Positions 19,201 to 34,200 of a DNA stretch of 64,000 bases are shown in pieces. The notes beneath the pieces were generated by a model. It was not told the origin of the DNA. It worked only from the letters and a program-made list of their open reading frames with translations, and did not search any database. This DNA comes from Spisula solida (taxonomy: Eukaryota > Mollusca > Bivalvia > Venerida > Mactridae). The position numbers were made by a program, and so were the translations under genes. Position 1 is the first letter of the stretch; each line of letters starts with the position of its first letter. The DNA lies in assembly GCA_947247005.1 (NCBI GenBank), contig OX365946.1, positions 52,850,734 through 52,914,733 of the forward strand, in the 5' to 3' direction.

Positions 19201-22200
19201 TAACATACACCAAGCAAACCAATTTAAACATGGTTAGAGTTTTTCAAAACAGGTCAAGTTGGGTGAACTTAACTTAAGTCTTATGAGTCACTATGGTTGT
19301 CTGCATACAAAATTAAAGCCTTAAGGAAATGGGCAAATTGTGAAAGAGCTTATTTTAAACATTTATATTCAACTTTGAATAGCCTGATTTCTGAATAAAA
19401 ACGACATAAAGATTATTTTTTGCTGAACAAATATTAAAAACACATTGCTGTTGGAGTGCAATAAAGTAATAATAAAGTTCTCTGTATAGCTGTTTTCTAG
19501 CAGAAAATTGCTAGACGTCTCCGATCTGCCGACCAAACCATGCAAAGCAGGACTAATAATGTTAATTATCTGCCAGTGATAGATTATCTATTCTTCCCTT
19601 GTTATTGCCACTTTACTAGTTATCCGGAAACCGTGCCAGTAGGCTACTGGTTCAACAAAACATAAACTACAAGATTAGCTGATCTGTTATAAAAAAACCT
19701 GCTCTTGTGTTTATAGTTGTAACTTCAGACAGGCTGTGTTTTCATGCTTGATGACATTTGAGCTCTGTTTTGAAACGTTCATATTTTATCATTCCTTGAA
19801 AGATAAAAGTAGTTCACTGGAGACATACTGAATTATCAGAATAAAGTGTTGTCGTATTTTACACTGGAGACTTTCGTACTGAATTATCAGAATAAAGTGT
19901 TGTCGTATTTTATACCTTCCAATGTTACAAGTTACAATGTCTGTTATGCGACAGTACTCGAGTCCTTATAAAGGACTAAAAGGTCATTTATAGGTGCTTT
20001 ATAATGGCACAGTCAGCTTTAATGTGCAACGGATTTATTAATAATTAACTGTACTGTTAAATCACTATTTTTCGAGGGAGTTGAATTTACGTTGATTTTG
20101 TTGTTGAACTAGACCACAAAATCAAATCCCCACAATTAATTGACTTCTCAATTTTAGACATGCGTTAACCCTTTCTTGTTCTGTCCTAGAAATTTAATAC
20201 CCACGAAAATATGTGATTTTACAATACACAGTATAATGTAATGTAGGAGAAACTAAAACATGCGCACTTAAATATTTTAAGTTCAATTTTCCGGATTTAT
20301 CCGGAATTCCGGATTTGTCTATCCTTGAAGAGCTATGGTTTCTGACCAAAATAAAAGTTATTTGATGAAAATATCTCAAGAAATGGCAAAGTTATGGTCA
20401 ATTATATATGCTCTGAAGGATTTTCTTCAATAAAAAGTTTGAAAAACTGAGTTATATATGGTTGCAGCCTCTAGTTTGTCAGCGGCATATGATTTTCAGG
20501 ATTTTTAATTTGGCTCTGTTGACACCCCTGATGATATTAACACAGTTGCTATATAATAACCTTAACTAAATTTTCATTTATGGTAGCCCTCTACAGTAAA
20601 GTATATGTGCTGTTACATGTGTAACAAGGTTTAGAACCGGCTTTTAGCTTTCAAACTTCAATGCTATATTTTATAAAAATCATATAGATTAATTTATATT
20701 TTAATAAATAAATTAATAATCTTGACTTTAATTAATAACTTCACCAAAATGCACTTTATAGCCTCAAGCTAAAAGTCAGACTCTTATTAGATAAGATCTG
20801 TGGTTTTAAATAATTATGATCCATAATTTACACATGGCAACATAATGTCTACTGATAAGAATCTAAGAGCAGACCAAGTATTGTTCCTAGAAACTGCCCA
20901 TGGTCAAATATATTGTTTATAGTCTTTAGAATTGTCACTTAGTGATCTTTATCAAAACTTAATATGTTAAAATTTTATATAATAAATGGAGACTTTTGAT
21001 TGGCTAAGAACACTTGACCAATCAGGTATGTTGAAATAATTTTCTGTATGTTTTAAATTATCGTTATTGAATTAGTCTTAAATTATGAATTGAACAGTTA
21101 ACATCTACACTTAAATAAATTGGTGTTAGCTTATAGTCATCTGGTTTTTTTAAAGTTATATGAATAGAAGTTGTTATCATTGGAACTGTTGAATACATGT
21201 AAAGAAATAAATGAAGAAAACTGAAATGGGACTTGTCGTTACGTAACATTGTTAGAATATTGTTGACAAAGAATCAGCATTGGAGATACTGATATTATCA
21301 TACGCAATAATTAGATTGCAACATTGGAGAACTACTTGATACACATTGGAGATGCTAATACAACGTAGTACATCAACTGTTACTGATGTACTAAAGTGAA
21401 CATCACAACATTAGCTTTAAGCTAAACATTTGAGAACACTGCACGACTGGAGGTTTGGAATACAACAACAACACGAGGATACGGGTGGTGATCGACTAAG
21501 ACACACTAAGCGAGTTTCCCCACAAATAGCGTGACAGTCGATGCCTCCGCCCAACCTCCGGTCACAGCTGTACAAAGTTTACCTCCAAACCAACATAATA
21601 AAAATATACTGTAAGTTTCAGTAATGGTGTTATTAATTGAAAAGATTTCAGATTTGTATGTACCTGGTGGTACCCTAGCTGGCTGTACACCAATATTCAG
21701 CTTATGTGTTTTAGATTACATGTACATGTCTATACTAAGTTATTGTTTGTTTGGGTTAATCTTACCCTACCAGTTCTTTGACCCAAAATTAGGGCATCAA
21801 GACCATGTGGCTATTAGACTCTCAGCAGCCGTCTGAACATCAGGGAGACATTACCTAGTCGGACTCTTTTGACCCTGAAACTTAGGGAGTCATTGACTCA
21901 AGATTCGTTGAACCTGAAAATAAAGCCTTTGAGATGCTAACAATTATGCGTGTCTCGATCTGTTCCTATTAATTTTGCTTTGCAATTTTTTTAATCGATC
22001 ACAGATCTTATAAGGAAAGTTATATATGGTACTAAATGCTGTAAACCGTGTCATTGACAATGTCCAATTCCCGACTCTGTACTGCAAAAAAATATTTTGT
22101 GTGTCAATTTCCTCGTCAATTTCCTCGCAAATATAAAGAAAATAAAACTCTCGTGAAAAAAAGTGATTTACACTTCATAAAACATAAAACATTACTTATG

Positions 22201-25200
22201 TTACCAATTGTCTGATCATCATAGATTTTTGCATATGGATTGTATCATCTTGCTGAATGATTGCTGTATTTATTGTACGGAGAATTTGACTTGATCCAGA
22301 CCTTAAATGCATGAATATACTACAAGGTTCTTGCATTGAATATATAAATTTTGTAATACCAACACAATTTAAAGGACCAATTCTGCATGATTTGCCAGCG
22401 AAAATTTATATATTCAACACAAGAACCCTGTAATATATTCTTGCATAAAGGTCAGGATCGTGTCAAATTCTCCGTGCTATATATATAGATACCGGTAATT
22501 TATTAGCTGTTAAATTATGCTAATATAAGGTTAAGGAGTGTGTACTGTAACACTGAAAGAAAATAAACAAGCATAATCAGTGAGGCTTGGAATGCTTATT
22601 GCCTGACAATTCTCGGATGACTTGAATGGTTATAGTTCAATGCGTATTTTGCTGTACTATTAGTTAAATCTCTTTGTTACATTCTCTAATTATATTCCCG
22701 GTATGTCGGCTGATACCTGGTCTTCAATGTAAAATTGTTTCGTCATTTGCCAAGAACTACATACGCTTGTACAACATAATGAATCTGCACTTAGATTACC
22801 CTTCTGTCAGACCTATTCATGTTGTGGAAACAATGTAATTATGTGATAGTAAGATTATAAATGAGAGTGCAAAAGAATAAATTTGTTTTTTTTTGAAGCT
22901 CACTAATGTTAAAGTAATAAAATAGCAACTTTAAATGACTGCACATTGATGATTGTGGTATGTACACTCCCGTATAAAAGTATATGATTCAATTAATTGA
23001 TTTTACACTTATCGGGTAAAATGAGTGCACATTTGTGAATTTTGTAATTATTATTAGATTGTTATATACATGTGTGTGCGTTCCTTGTATTGTATTTATT
23101 GTATAATACACTGTTAAATATATTTCTTAAACAAAATTTACATGCTTACAGTGTAAATATAGAATTATAATGTTGATATTAATATAAATCTTATAAAAAT
23201 AGAAGGTTGAGGATTATAATGTTGAAATTAATATAAATCTAATAAAAATATAAGGTTGAGGATTGTGTCAAATTCTCCGTACTAGTAACTACTATAATAT
23301 ATGTGTGATTTGTGTAAAGGAGATTATTTATATGAGTTTTCGAGTGAAATAATTGAATACTAATTGGAAAACATTTTTATGAGACTGCAAGATTGCTACA
23401 TGGTGGGATCCAGGCATATATTCCGATACATTAGGTAAGGCTAGACATATCAGAAAAACAAACGTTAACAAAAAATACTTTTTTCATTGTCTCGTAGTTC
23501 ATGGCTGTTCATGAATAACTCTTTTCATTCTTGTTTTCATCATTGTCCTGAAAATGTTCCACTGTAATTACTAATTATATAGTTACTTTTGACATGCTGT
23601 AATTGTAGATAGTGGTTTGAATCTTAAATTTTTGTTCATATATATATATTAACAGATTCTAAGGCATTGAATCTCGTGTGTGATTCTGATAAGTGTGTTC
23701 TTGATTTGACTGGTTTACCTATACTTAAGTAATTTAAAGAAAATTGATCCATCAGTCAGAAGTTTGCAGGATATTTTATTTCAGGAGTGAATTTAGGGTC
23801 AATTTAAATATTTAATAATTTAATGTTTAATAAAAGTTAAAACATATATTTTTACAACATTCTGAAATAGTAAAATTAGTGATAATGTCTGTACATGTGT
23901 ATTATGTAGATTTATAACATTCTTATGTGACTTGCGACTGGTGTCTTAGTATATACTGTAAAATCATATACTTTCGCGACCTCAAAATTTCGCAAAAATT
24001 GCTATTGTGAAGACTCTGAAGGCAAGGTTAAATATCGCGATGGCCAAATTTCAGAAATATATTCTGTGTTTTACAGCCATTGTTTAATAATAATTTTGTT
24101 CGCGTATTTATCGAAATCGTGTATAACAACGAAAATTAATCCCTCGCAAAAAATTCAGATTTACATTATTATTTATTGTATAGCTGTTATAATATGATGC
24201 TGATATGTCTTCGTGGTAATAATGAACCGTCATCATGTGTTCTACATGTAGCTATTATATAATATTATGTGACTGTCAGTTACATTAACCGCTATTATAG
24301 CTAAGTTACTTTCTTGCAGATTTTATCTTTTACTATATGTACATAATTATACGCTCGAATGTATAATAAATATAATAAAACCGATATTTGGAATGGAAAC
24401 CAATACAAACATATCTATGTCTATATCGGTTTGCACTTAGCTGCCATTTGAAATTACTTTTAAGTTTATCATATACCCCTAAAATGTGTGGTTACATTTA
24501 AATTATATATTTGATAGTTTTCAGAGGGAAGGGAAAACATGCAATGAGGCTAGTGTATAATTTAAAGTAAATAGCTAGGTTATGTATTTTTTTGTACTTA
24601 AAAAATCTATGGACTCTGAGAACTATGATAGTACCTGTTATTAATTTTATCTTTTAATGTACTGACTTGTCCAATAATTATAATCACTGTCAAAATACAT
24701 GCGACAGTTGAAAAAATTGACTTATAATACACTTTTAAGCGTCTCCATTTCTTAGAAAATCATCAGTTGTTTTTAGCCATAGGCATTTTGTAACCTCTAC
24801 CACAATCAGGTATTGAAACCACATTTCACAGAAATATCACTGTTACTTTAATAAAGTTCTTCCCTCATTCACCACTCTACTTTAAAAGTAAATTTAAGCC
24901 CTATTGAGCACCAAGAAACTTGTAGTATATTCATGCATTAAGGTTAGGATCAGGTCAATTTAAGTCTCTGTGCTATACTAGGTAGGGTTACTTAGGAACC
25001 CAATATTGCATTTTGTGTTTGCCTTAATTATATCATGGCAATTGAAAGTAAGTCAGTGAACTTATATATCACGGTATGAATCCCGATACACTGCTTTTCA
25101 GTTCCGTGAGAGAATTGTTCTATTTTCATATTGCTCTTACGGAACTGAAAACCGATGTTTCACGCTCGGACAGAACTCAGATTTCATGTATCCTGAGTGT

Positions 25201-28200
25201 TACATTGGAATTCAGTTCCGTCAGAGCTATATGAAAACAGAACAATTCTCTCACGGAACTGAAAAGCGGTGTATCGGGATTCATACCATGTATATGTAAG
25301 TCACCAGACAGTCGACACTTTCGAACAAAGAAAATTAGAAGAGTTGATACTTGATATTAGCAGCACACCCACAGTGAAATATGACAAAGTATTGATTACT
25401 TTGTACTGACATTGATAGCCTACTTGATATTATAACAACACTTAAACAAGTTAGTAGAAAACTACAACAAAAACATGTATTTACTATTTTAAGGCACTTG
25501 AATTAATCCTTGTGTATTTTCATCATTGCCCGTAAGAATCAGGGGTCTTACCGTCTAATACAATTCTGAAATCTGGATTTGCAGTATTAGAATAAAGCAA
25601 CTTTTCTGTAGAAAATAAAAGTTACTTGATGAAAAAATTCCAAGAATTGACAAAGTTATGGTCTCTTGAAATTTCATAAACTGAATATTAACAATAAAAC
25701 AATGTTTGAACTGAGGTTTGGTGTAGGGTTGTGAGCTAATAGCACCCGAAACACATTTGCGGCTCATTTTCAGGATTGGGCATACTGTGCCTCAGTATTA
25801 GGACTCCTGAAGAATGTTTTGACTTAGGGTTGAAATAAAAAAATCTAATATGATGAAGGAAAATTAATGAGCATGAATATTCATGAGTTGCAAAAAGTTT
25901 GAAACACTACATGTTTATTTACTTACATGTAGAATGATCAGTTCAGCAAAAGAGATCGAAAACTATAGTTCGCCCACAATAATAAGAAAGGCGGGAAATT
26001 TTGGTATAATCCACATAGGTGGAATTATCAGGCGTGCACGATTTATCAGTGATGTTTTTAGTACAAAACTGACCATATCTGTTTTCTTTAGTTATTTGTA
26101 AAACCAAATTTTCAACAGTTGACCAAATCAATTGATGTTTGTAAACATTACATTATCCTGGGCGCACTATAGTATTGAGCCATGACTGGCTGCACTTATA
26201 TAGTGCGCCCAGGATAATGTGATAGGCGGGAAAATTTGGTATATTCCACAAAGGTGGATTAAAATTACGTGCACCAATTATCAATGATGTTTAGAGTACA
26301 ATACTGACCTTATCTGTTTATTTAAGTGATTTGTAAAACCAATTTTGCCACAGTTGACCAAACCGATTCATGTTTGTAAACATCACATTATCCTTGGCGG
26401 ACTATAGTATTGAGCCATGACTGCACTTATGGCTATAGACTTTATATATAGTGTATAAATTACACGCAAGGTCAGATTCTATCTATACTGGGATTTCATT
26501 TGTTAGACCCTTGATTTTATTGATCCTAGGTGACATGTGAAATTCCTTAAAAAGCCGCATTTTGACCCTCAGAATTGTGACAAAAACAATATTCCCTGAT
26601 ACCAGTGCAGCCTCTACAGTAGTGAAATCCTTCTGATACAAATCAGCTGATCACAAAAGTCTGCAAACAATGATAATTCATGATCGACGTCAGTATATTA
26701 CCTATATGGATGACTGAAATTGTTTGTTCAGCATTTTGAAATATTGATTGTGCAATGAACTATATTACTTTTTAATTCCCTTTGTGCCATTTTAAATTTG
26801 ATAATAAAATGTTATTGTATTATGATTAATTAATATTGGACTGTGGTGTTTCATATTTTCATTGTCACAGGTGAATGGGAATAAGATAAGTTAGGCAGAT
26901 TTATTTTTAGCTCACCTGTCACAAAGTGACAAGGTGAGCTTTTGTGATCGCTCTTCGTCCGTCGTCCGTCCGTCCGTTCACAATTGCTTGTGAACACACT
27001 ATAGGTCACAAATTTAGCCTGATCAATATGAAACTTGATCACAATGATCATCTTCATACAATCTAGGTCAAGTTCGATATTGGGTCATCTGGGGTCAAAA
27101 ACTAGGTCACTAGGCCAAATCAAAGGAAAACCTTGTGAACACATTAGAGGTCACAATTTGAGCCTAATCTTTATGAAACTTGATCACAATGATCATCTCT
27201 ATAAAATCTAGGTCAAGTTCGATATTGGGTCATCTGGGGTTAAAAACTAGGTCACGAGGCCAAATCATTGAAAAAGCTTGTGAACACACTAGAGGTCGCA
27301 ATTTGAGCCTAATCTTTATGAAACTTAATCACAATGATCATCACAACAAAATTTAGGTCAAGTTCGATATTGGGTCATCCGGGGTCAAAAACTAGGTCAC
27401 AAGGTCAAATCATAGAAAAACCTTGTGTAGACACTAGATGTCACAATTTTGACTTAATATCTATGAAACTTGGTCACAATAATCATCTCAACAAAATCTA
27501 GGTCAAGTTCGATATTGGGTCATCCGGGGTCAAAAACTAGGTCACAAGGTCAAATCATAGAAAAACCTTGTGTAGACACTAGAGGTCACAATTTTGACTT
27601 AATCTCTATGAAACTTGGTCACAATGATCATCTCAACAAAATCTAGGTCAAGTTCAATATTGGGTCATCTGGGGTCAAAAACTAGGTCACAAGGTCAAAT
27701 CATAGAAAAACCTTGTGTAGTCACTAGAGGTCACAATTTTGACCTAATCTTTATGAAACTTGGTCACAATGATCATCACAACAAAATCTAGGTCAAGTTT
27801 GATATTGGGTCATCTTGGGTCAAAAACTAGGTCACAAGGTCAAATCATAGAAAAACCTTGTGTAGACACTAGAGGTCACAATTTTGACTTAATCTTTATG
27901 AAACTTGGTCACAATGATGTCATGTACATCTTGGTCATGTACTGCTATAACAGGTGAGCGACCTAGGGTCCTTTGGGCCCTCTTGTTAGATAAGTGATTA
28001 AGTTATGATCTACTTAAATAATTAGTGCTGTAGCCCTGTATTGTTCCTGATCAGCAGTTTGACAAACATTTCACTGAGGTTAACATTTTTGCTGCAATTA
28101 TCTTCTTCAGGAGATTACTCTGCCAAAGGTGAGCCCCCTTAAAACCCCTTTATCTCTCCCAAAACTTTTTTCCTATCATCCAGTAAATAGACCAGGGGTC

Positions 28201-31200
28201 CTACAATTCCGGAATAAGGAAGAATTATCTTTTTTGCACAAAATAAAAGTTATTTGATGAAAAAATTCTAAGAATTGACAAAGTTATGGTCATTTGAAGT
28301 TCCATAATCTGAATTTTAATAATAAAACAATGTTTGAAACCTAGTTAAGGTGTAGGGATGTGTGCAAATGTCATCCGAAACCGACTTGCGGCTCGTTTTC
28401 AGGATTGGGCATTATGCCTTAGTAGAACCCCTGATAGACTAAATACAAGGAATGTTTTACAAATGACCAATTGTTGACGAAAGAATGTTAACTATATCTG
28501 TCGAAATAGCATGCCAAAAATTACATTTAATAAACTTTATGGATGGCAAAATACTAATTTTGCAAGAATTGCTTCCCTTAAGGTGGCTCGGGACTTTCCG
28601 AGATCGAAATCAAAAGTTGACATATTTACTTGAAACTTAGTACGGACGTATATCATACCCATCTGCGTTGCGTGGACGTTTTGTTACGATGGCGTCACAT
28701 GACGTCGCTATTTGGCGCCGTTTTTGGACCCAGTGACAGAATCATACCGTACATTGATTATGACTACATAACTTTTTCATTTATTCGCCGATTTTAAATT
28801 TGTAAAATGATTATTAACGCTCGATAAATTATCGTTTTGATTATATGTTTTTTATTTCCCTTGATTAACCAAAAATAAATATTGTATACAAAAATCGCGC
28901 AAAAGACGTCCAAAACGTCAACAAATTGCTACTTGATTTTTCGCCTATTCCCTTTAATATCTAAAAAACCTGACGGTAACTTTTTTTTAAAACTTCACAG
29001 TATGATGCTCTGGATACGAAGAACAGATTAATTAATAAAAAAGGATAGGTCGCCGCGCAAGATTTTTTAGTAAATAACTTTGAAATACTGTCGTCGGCAT
29101 TAAAAATTGACGACGCTGCATAAAACGTCATTGTTAAATCACTGTTAGGTACATAGCTTTCTTAGGGGAAATGAAAACCTATGCCGATATATTTAGTTTT
29201 ATGAATCTACATAATAATGAAGCGTATGAAATCAGTTTGCGTTTTAATAATTAAACTAACATGTTTTGCGTTTTAATAATTAAACTAACATGTTGCGTTT
29301 GTTCCTGAAACACACATACAAGACATGGTATACTTTTGAGTCTAGTGCGCGGTGTTAGCCATTTGTCATAACGTAACACCAGGAATTAAAAGCCTAGTAA
29401 AAGGTCTGGGGGTTTTTTGGTGATAATTTTATGACATGTAACCAATCAATAATTATACCGTAAGGGCAATTGCATTTGCATGTGTGTTGATCAGAGAAAC
29501 TAAGATAACGAAAACGCGACAGAACTATGATGATATCGTAACATCTATAACAAAAACACGACCGTACATGGTACGATGATGATAGTGCGATATGCGTCGT
29601 CTTTATTAATTACACAGTTGCTATTTATGAGTTTCATGCAATTCGGCCATGGCGTTAAAAAGTTTTGTTACGGACGGGTGGACGGACGGAGACCATTCCT
29701 ATAACCCCCACTTCGTTTCGGGAAATTAGAAATACGAAGACAATTAGAATACAATTTAAACAAAATTCGAATATAACAAGAATACACTTTGAATCCGCCT
29801 GAAATGATAGCGGAGAATGTTCACGCATATGTTTTCACAATACGGTACACATACTCATTGGATCGTTTTACATGGGCTTTCGCACCGGAAGTATGTTTAA
29901 TAACAGTACATATACTGATTTTAAGTAATGTTACAAATACAGTCAGAATGCCATAAAACACTTCGAAAGCCGTTCGATATTTCATCCGACCTCGAATGCA
30001 TCTCGAAAGTTTTGAACATGCCCAAAACATTCGAAGTGGCCGCAGGAATGTGCCGGAGTATATCGAATGCACTACGAATGCACTCAGAATGCAGACATAA
30101 TGTTTAGAATGCACTTAGATCATGAAGGAATACACCTCGACGTTTTTGTTCTGACGGCATTCCGGCTCGATCCGACGCCGTGTAATCAGGACTAGTAGAA
30201 TACCGGGTACATACACAGATTAAAAAAATAGTCTATTTTTTCAGTTTAATAGGTAATTTATTTCTAACGAAATAGGTTTAAGATCATGCGAAAACATTTA
30301 AATTAGCCCGAACATATGGAATACACTCGGAATGCAGACAGAATACATTTCGAACATACAAGGATGTACCTCAAATTGCTACGGCATTCCGGTTCATTCC
30401 GACTCTCGTGTGATGGGGTAATATAGACAGGTACTTACAAGACACCATCACAGACTGGAGCTGACATCCGACTTAAAAATCTAAAGCGATCCATGATAAA
30501 CCCCGATGGACTGGCTAACAGCCCCGATAAATTAAAACTGTTTCATACAACCGTCAGACACTGGGAGTGATATCCCCGTTTAGCCCTGGAATGTGACGTT
30601 ACACCGACAGTTAGGGCAGGTGTGTCCCGATTTCACCACGGTTAAGGATCCTGTCAAATTCTCTGCACTTTACCTTTAGTAGTTATAATGCCCCCATCGA
30701 GACCAAGTAGCCACTACGGGTTACTACAGATTATTGGGAACTTTTCCTAACAATCCGGGATGTCGATCATGTAAAGTAGCCAATGCATATCCTAGCTAGC
30801 TGATACAATTATCACTCTCTCATACACACCCTCTGAGTAGATCATACCACTACCTCGAAATATACGCAACTTATTGAATATGGTTTATAGATCGCTTCAA
30901 TTGACCAGCGGGTTACACCTGTGCGTCACCGACGCACAACCATGGTATGACGGGACGATGTCGGCGAGCATCGAGACAACACCGGCGACAACCTGGACGA
31001 CTTTTCTTAACCGGGATACCCCGGGATCACACCACACGCACCGTAAATACATTGTAGTAAAGCGGGAATAAATCTAGCTACTCGCAATTAATTCTTTCAG
31101 AGATACATCAGTAATATGAGAATGCATTTTGTTAAAAAAATATACCGGATCACCACGTTAAACTGGCTTCGTTCCACCGGGAGGTACCAGGGACTGAACC

Positions 31201-34200
31201 GAGAAACACCGGGAATCGCCGGGAGCAATATCAATATACCGGTGACAACTTGGATCACACCGAGCTTTAACGGGGTCTGCCGGACATAACCGTCAGGCAA
31301 CGTAAATACACCATAATAACATCGAACTAAATCAGACATAACCCTCGTTAATCCGGTGTGAAACTGACATATCATTCTAATTCGAACTGTTGATATGCTG
31401 ACTGTTAAGACAATTATGAAAATGTTTTAGTTACGATCTGTGGGACAGTGACACTAAATATCCTGATCGGTTAATTGGTTCCATTGCCGAAATATATATT
31501 TCTTGAAGTATGTCAAACATGCCAACTTACAGTATACCAAATAATAAGTTATTAGTATACAATATGGAAATTGAATGGGTAATTGCAATAATTTGTGAAG
31601 TCTACCTTATTTGAATTGAGCATGTTTCTGACTATTTCTGGATTCAGTATCGGAGGTAAACTGGACAGGATCGTGTTTTACGGGTTATTTTTGTAACCAA
31701 TAAACAATGTAAATGTTTACTCGCGATGTTCTGACAGAGAGAAGAATTGTCGGAATTGAGGCAGTCGAACCCGTAACTCATACACTACAAATATCCCCTA
31801 GTTGACTACAGGTAGTTGATTAGTAGATAAATAAGAAAAACGCAGCGTCGTCAAGTTTTTAAGGACGACGACAGTATTTCAAAGTTACTTACTGAAAAAT
31901 CTTGCGCGGCGACCTATCCTTTTTTATTAATTAATCTGTTCTTCGTATCCAGAGCAACATACTGTGAAGTTTTAAAAAAAAGTTACCGTCAGATATTTTA
32001 GATATTTAAGGGAAAACGCGAAAAATCAAGTAGCAATTTGTTGACTTTCTGACGTCTTTTGCGCGATTTCCGACTACACTATTTATTAATGGTTGATAAA
32101 GTATAATTAAAACATATAAGCAGAACGATAATTTATCGAGCATTAAGACTCAATTTACAAATTCAAAATCGGCGAATTAATGAAAAAGTTATGTAGTCAT
32201 AATCAATGTACGGTATGAGTCTAGGGCTAGGTCCAAAAACGGCGCCAAATAGCGACGTCATGTGACGTCATCGTAACAAAACGTTACCACGCAACGCAGA
32301 TGGGTATGTTATACGTCCGTACTAAGTTTCAAGTAAATATGTCAAATTTTGATTTCGAGCTCGGAAAGTCCCGAGCCACCTTAAACTATGAATCTTTTTT
32401 AGCTCACCTGTCACAAAGTGACAGAGTGAGCTTTTGTGATCACTCTTCTTCCGTCGTTCGTGCGACCGTCAACAATTAGCTTGAGAAGTCACTAGAGGTC
32501 ACAATTTTGGCCTAATCTTTATGATACTTTGTCGCAATGGGGTCAACAACTAGGTCACAAGGTCAAATCATAGAAAAACATTGTGTAGTCACTAGAGGTC
32601 ACAATTTTGTCTAAATCTTTATAAAACTTGGTCACAATGATCATGTCAACAAAATCTAGCTTAAGTTCGATATTGGGTCACCCGAGGTCAAAAACTAGGT
32701 CACATGGTCAAATCATAGAAAAACCTTGTGTAGTCACTGAGTTCACAATTTCGACCTGATCTTTATTAAACTTGGTCACAATGATCATGTCAACAAAATC
32801 TAGGTGAAGATTGATATTGGGTCATCCAAGGGCAAAAACTAGGTCACAAGGTCAAATAATAGAAAAACCTTGTTTTATAACTAGAGGTCACAATTATGAC
32901 TTAATCTTTATGAAACTTGGTCCTAATGATCATCTCAACACAATCTAGGTCAAGTTTGATGTTGGGTCATCTGGGGTCAAAAAACTAGGTCACAAGGTTA
33001 AACTATGACAGGTGAGTGACCTAGGGCCCAAAGGGCCCTCTCGTTTGTTTACATTTTGTTATTTTGTTTACAAACCAAGTGGAGGCTGTATTTTGTTTAA
33101 TTCGAACTTGTGGTGTTTCCACCTTTGGGACGACAACTAAATTGCTCAAAATGCATTATTCTGCAGATAGGTTACAATTTTTTTATTGCTTTTTGGAAGT
33201 TGGCCATTTAAAGCTTAATGGGGCTTATAAGAGCCAACTTGGCCCTCTTATTGGGTACGTTGCTTGCAGTGCTAACATAAATATCAGTTCTTGTGTATTA
33301 TTTTATGCAGTAGAATAATTATTTGCATCTGTAAGCCTTGTTATTACTGTACAGATGTGCTCTCAATTATAGCCCTTAATTTATAATGCCTGTGGGGGTG
33401 GTATGGGGACAAACCCTTCTATTTGGTTTGAAATCCCTTGTTGTTTGGAGTTTAGATTGCAGTCAAAGTAATCTGGGCAAAGTGAGACAGATCCAAGTAG
33501 CAATTTACAATTTGTAAGAAATATCAACTAGGATTTGAATACACTGTAACATCGAGTCAGAATCGATGGAGCAGACATATGCATTTATGGGAAAGAACAT
33601 CTGGTGAGGATTGAATTTGAAATATTTAATGTAAAATGATTTGGCTTGGAGATTACAGTAAACAATATTGTCAGTATCATCATTTGGGAGTATTATGTAT
33701 ATCAGTGTACATTAATATTTGCATCATTTGTGTTTGGGAATTATTACCACTTTCACTGTTATAAATATCTCTCATGATATCCCTCAGGCCTATATACATG
33801 TACAAGTATAGCTCTGTCTGATTGATCGAGGTGTAAATGGTTAATTTGCTTATCACAATTTTAGATGTTTCTTCTGCTTTACACTGGCTTAGGCTATATA
33901 TTAATTGCACCAGCAATTTGGGCAATAAGATATTTTGGGTTGGGCCCGTTTTTTTCGGGTAGGTATACTAGGGAAGGGGAAACAAACAATATTTTATTTT
34001 AGTCCTTACACAGGGCTATTGCTCTCCTATGCTTCGTATAATGCAGGACCAATACACTCCACTATTTTGGGCTATAGTGGCTTGCACGCCTTTGCTTTTC
34101 TAAAATACAACAGTTCATAATGCTACAATAAAATTCTGTCCATTTTCATGCCACTGTAGCAGAAACAGTTTAGTTATATAAATTGATAACACTCTTCAAA

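Larger units (their letters stand above)
28582..32380. mobile_element. 3.8 kb element with about 540-bp terminal inverted repeats and TTAA flanks
   Basis: The left arm (28582-29120) and right arm (31841-32380, reverse complement) match along their whole length with scattered changes; both start GGTGGCTCGGGACTTTCCGA. TTAA sits immediately outside each end (28578-28581 and 32381-32384). The centre (29121-31840) is richer in CG than its surroundings and has internal direct repeats around GAATGCA and GGCATTCCGG. It has no transposase or long frame. TTAA duplication points to a piggyBac-like or similar transposase acting in trans. Confidence 0.85.

Noticed and set aside
27760..27957. Frames inside the bivalve hairpin-ended element
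   Set aside because: They lie wholly in the 145-bp core units and have no protein features.
29821..31375. Frames in the centre of the 3.8 kb element, considered as a transposase
   Set aside because: All are short, none carries a catalytic motif or domain I recognise, and they overlap internal repeats.
33064..33318. 84-codon + strand frame in intron 1
   Set aside because: No domain, no splice or promoter context; chance frame.
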